A DNA stretch of 64,000 nucleotides from Bradyrhizobium sp. 200 (GTDB taxonomy: Bacteria; Pseudomonadota; Alphaproteobacteria; Rhizobiales; Xanthobacteraceae). Positions 63,200-64,000 of this stretch are shown in pieces. Numbering within the stretch: the stretch's first letter is position 1; every line of letters starts with the position of its first letter. The DNA is taken from NCBI RefSeq assembly GCF_023100945.1, contig NZ_CP064689.1, forward strand, positions 3,950,001 through 4,014,000, read 5' to 3'. The notes beneath the pieces are model-generated. The model saw only the letters and a list, made by a program, of their open reading frames with translations. It was not told the origin of the DNA and did no database searches. The translations under genes and the position numbers were made by a program.

Positions 63200-64000
63200 A
63201 TGCGCACCGATCTCTTCGACTTCGAACTTCCTGCCACCAGCATCGCGCTGCGGCCCGCGAGCCCGCGCGATGCCGCACGCATGCTGGTCGTGCAGGCTGA
63301 CGGCGCGCTGAGTGACCGCATTGTCTCCGAGCTGCCGCAATGGCTGAAGCCGGGCGACCAGCTTGTCGTCAACGACACCAAAGTGATTTCCGCCCAGCTC
63401 AAAGGACGCCGCATCGGCCGCGAGACCGAGCCGAAGATCGAGGCGACGTTGATCAAGCGGCTGGACGGGTCGCGCTGGCAGGCGCTGGTCAAGCCTGCGA
63501 AGAGGCTCGCGCCGGGCGATATCGTTCGCTTCGGCAATGAAGGCAAGGTCTGCCTGCTCGGCCATCTCGATGCCGAGGTCGAGGCCAAGGGCGAAGAGGG
63601 CGAGGTCACGCTGTCATTCTCGTTTCATGGGCCAACGCTCGATCAGGCCATCGCCGATCTCGGCACGCCGCCGCTGCCGCCCTACATCGCCTCGAAGCGC
63701 ACGCCCGACGATCGCGACGCCGCCGACTACCAGACCATGTTCGCGGCAAACCAGGGCGCGGTCGCGGCGCCGACGGCGGGGCTGCATTTCACGCCCGGCC
63801 TGGAAGCGGCGCTGCGCAGCCGCGGCGTCGGACTGCACCGGCTGACCTTGCATGTCGGGGCAGGGACTTTCCTGCCGGTCAAGGTCGAGGAGACTTCCGA
63901 GCACCGGATGCATGCCGAGTGGGGTTCGATATCGGCCGATACCGCAGCCGCGCTGAATGCCGCGCGTGCCAATGGCGGGCGCATCGTGGCGGTCGGCACC
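63200..64000 (+). CDS. queA: S-adenosylmethionine:tRNA ribosyltransferase-isomerase (partial)
   Basis: First 267 codons; the gene continues beyond the window. Begins MRTDLFDFELPATSIALRPA and includes NDTKVISAQLKGRR, the substrate segment GPTLDQAIADLG-TPPLPPYI and TAGLHFTP. QueA adds the epoxycyclopentanediol in queuosine synthesis. A palindromic repeat ends nine bases before the ATG and no strong ribosome site separates the two. Confidence 0.95.
   Translation, partial: MRTDLFDFELPATSIALRPASPRDAARMLVVQADGALSDRIVSELPQWLKPGDQLVVNDTKVISAQLKGRRIGRETEPKIEATLIKRLDGSRWQALVKPAKRLAPGDIVRFGNEGKVCLLGHLDAEVEAKGEEGEVTLSFSFHGPTLDQAIADLGTPPLPPYIASKRTPDDRDAADYQTMFAANQGAVAAPTAGLHFTPGLEAALRSRGVGLHRLTLHVGAGTFLPVKVEETSEHRMHAEWGSISADTAAALNAARANGGRIVAVGT

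Overview
This GC-rich window looks like chromosomal core DNA of an alphaproteobacterium, most likely Bradyrhizobium or a close relative. The basis is the gene order dgt-argS-SPOR-nagZ-scpAB-tatABC-serS-surE-pcm-nlpD-yajC-secDF, LexA boxes of the alphaproteobacterial GTTC-N7-GTTC type, an EcfG-type promoter, several Omp25/Omp31-like barrels, and numerous short intergenic palindromes. I found no rRNA, tRNA, CRISPR array, prophage or insertion sequence. About 65 protein genes are listed, plus decayed remnants, one possible 11-codon ORF, regulatory sites and repeats.

Layout. 0-9.3 kb: ilvD, a Sel1-repeat protein, xthA (minus), then an RND efflux adaptor-pump pair with a coupled exported amidohydrolase and a DUF1330 gene. 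9.4-12.6 kb: an orphan Bug-type binding protein and a tartrate/D-malate dehydrogenase, divergent from a LysR regulator. 12.7-36.5 kb: a long housekeeping block covering Fe-S assembly (erpA), dNTP control (dgt), translation (argS, serS), cell wall (SPOR protein, nagZ, NlpD-like protein), chromosome segregation (scpAB), Tat and Sec export (tatABC, yajC-secD-secF), repair (surE, pcm), two genes resembling complex I assembly factors NDUFAF3 and NDUFAF6, an unusual kinase-like protein joined to an acyl-CoA-ligase C-terminal domain, and trmFO. 36.5-48.4 kb: a looser region with DUF1127, a lytic transglycosylase, DUF2189, DUF3597, a twin-arginine FAH-family protein, SPW-repeat protein, an acyl-CoA ligase with a double PPC/DUF296 protein, an outer-membrane barrel, an AAA ATPase with a divergent small gene, a PRC-barrel protein and an NTF2-like protein. 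It also holds two decayed small genes. 48.4-58.1 kb: uvrA and ssb, each with its own LexA box but separated by two paralogous outer-membrane barrel genes; then a DUF2306 membrane protein and gyrA. 58.3-64 kb: genus-type hypothetical genes, a badly decayed kup remnant, coaD, two cyclophilins flanking a small exported protein, and the 5' part of queA, which runs off the end.

How it works together. Export is the main theme: Tat and Sec membrane components sit among genes whose products need export (SPOR, NlpD, lytic transglycosylase, periplasmic cyclophilin, porins, FAH protein). DNA-damage control is visible as LexA boxes at uvrA and ssb, and general stress control as an EcfG-type promoter in front of a stand-alone receiver. 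The least explained pieces are the kinase/ANL-C fusion next to trmFO, the NDUFAF3/NDUFAF6-like pair behind secDF (one of whose start codons appears to come from a repeat element), and the AAA ATPase pair.
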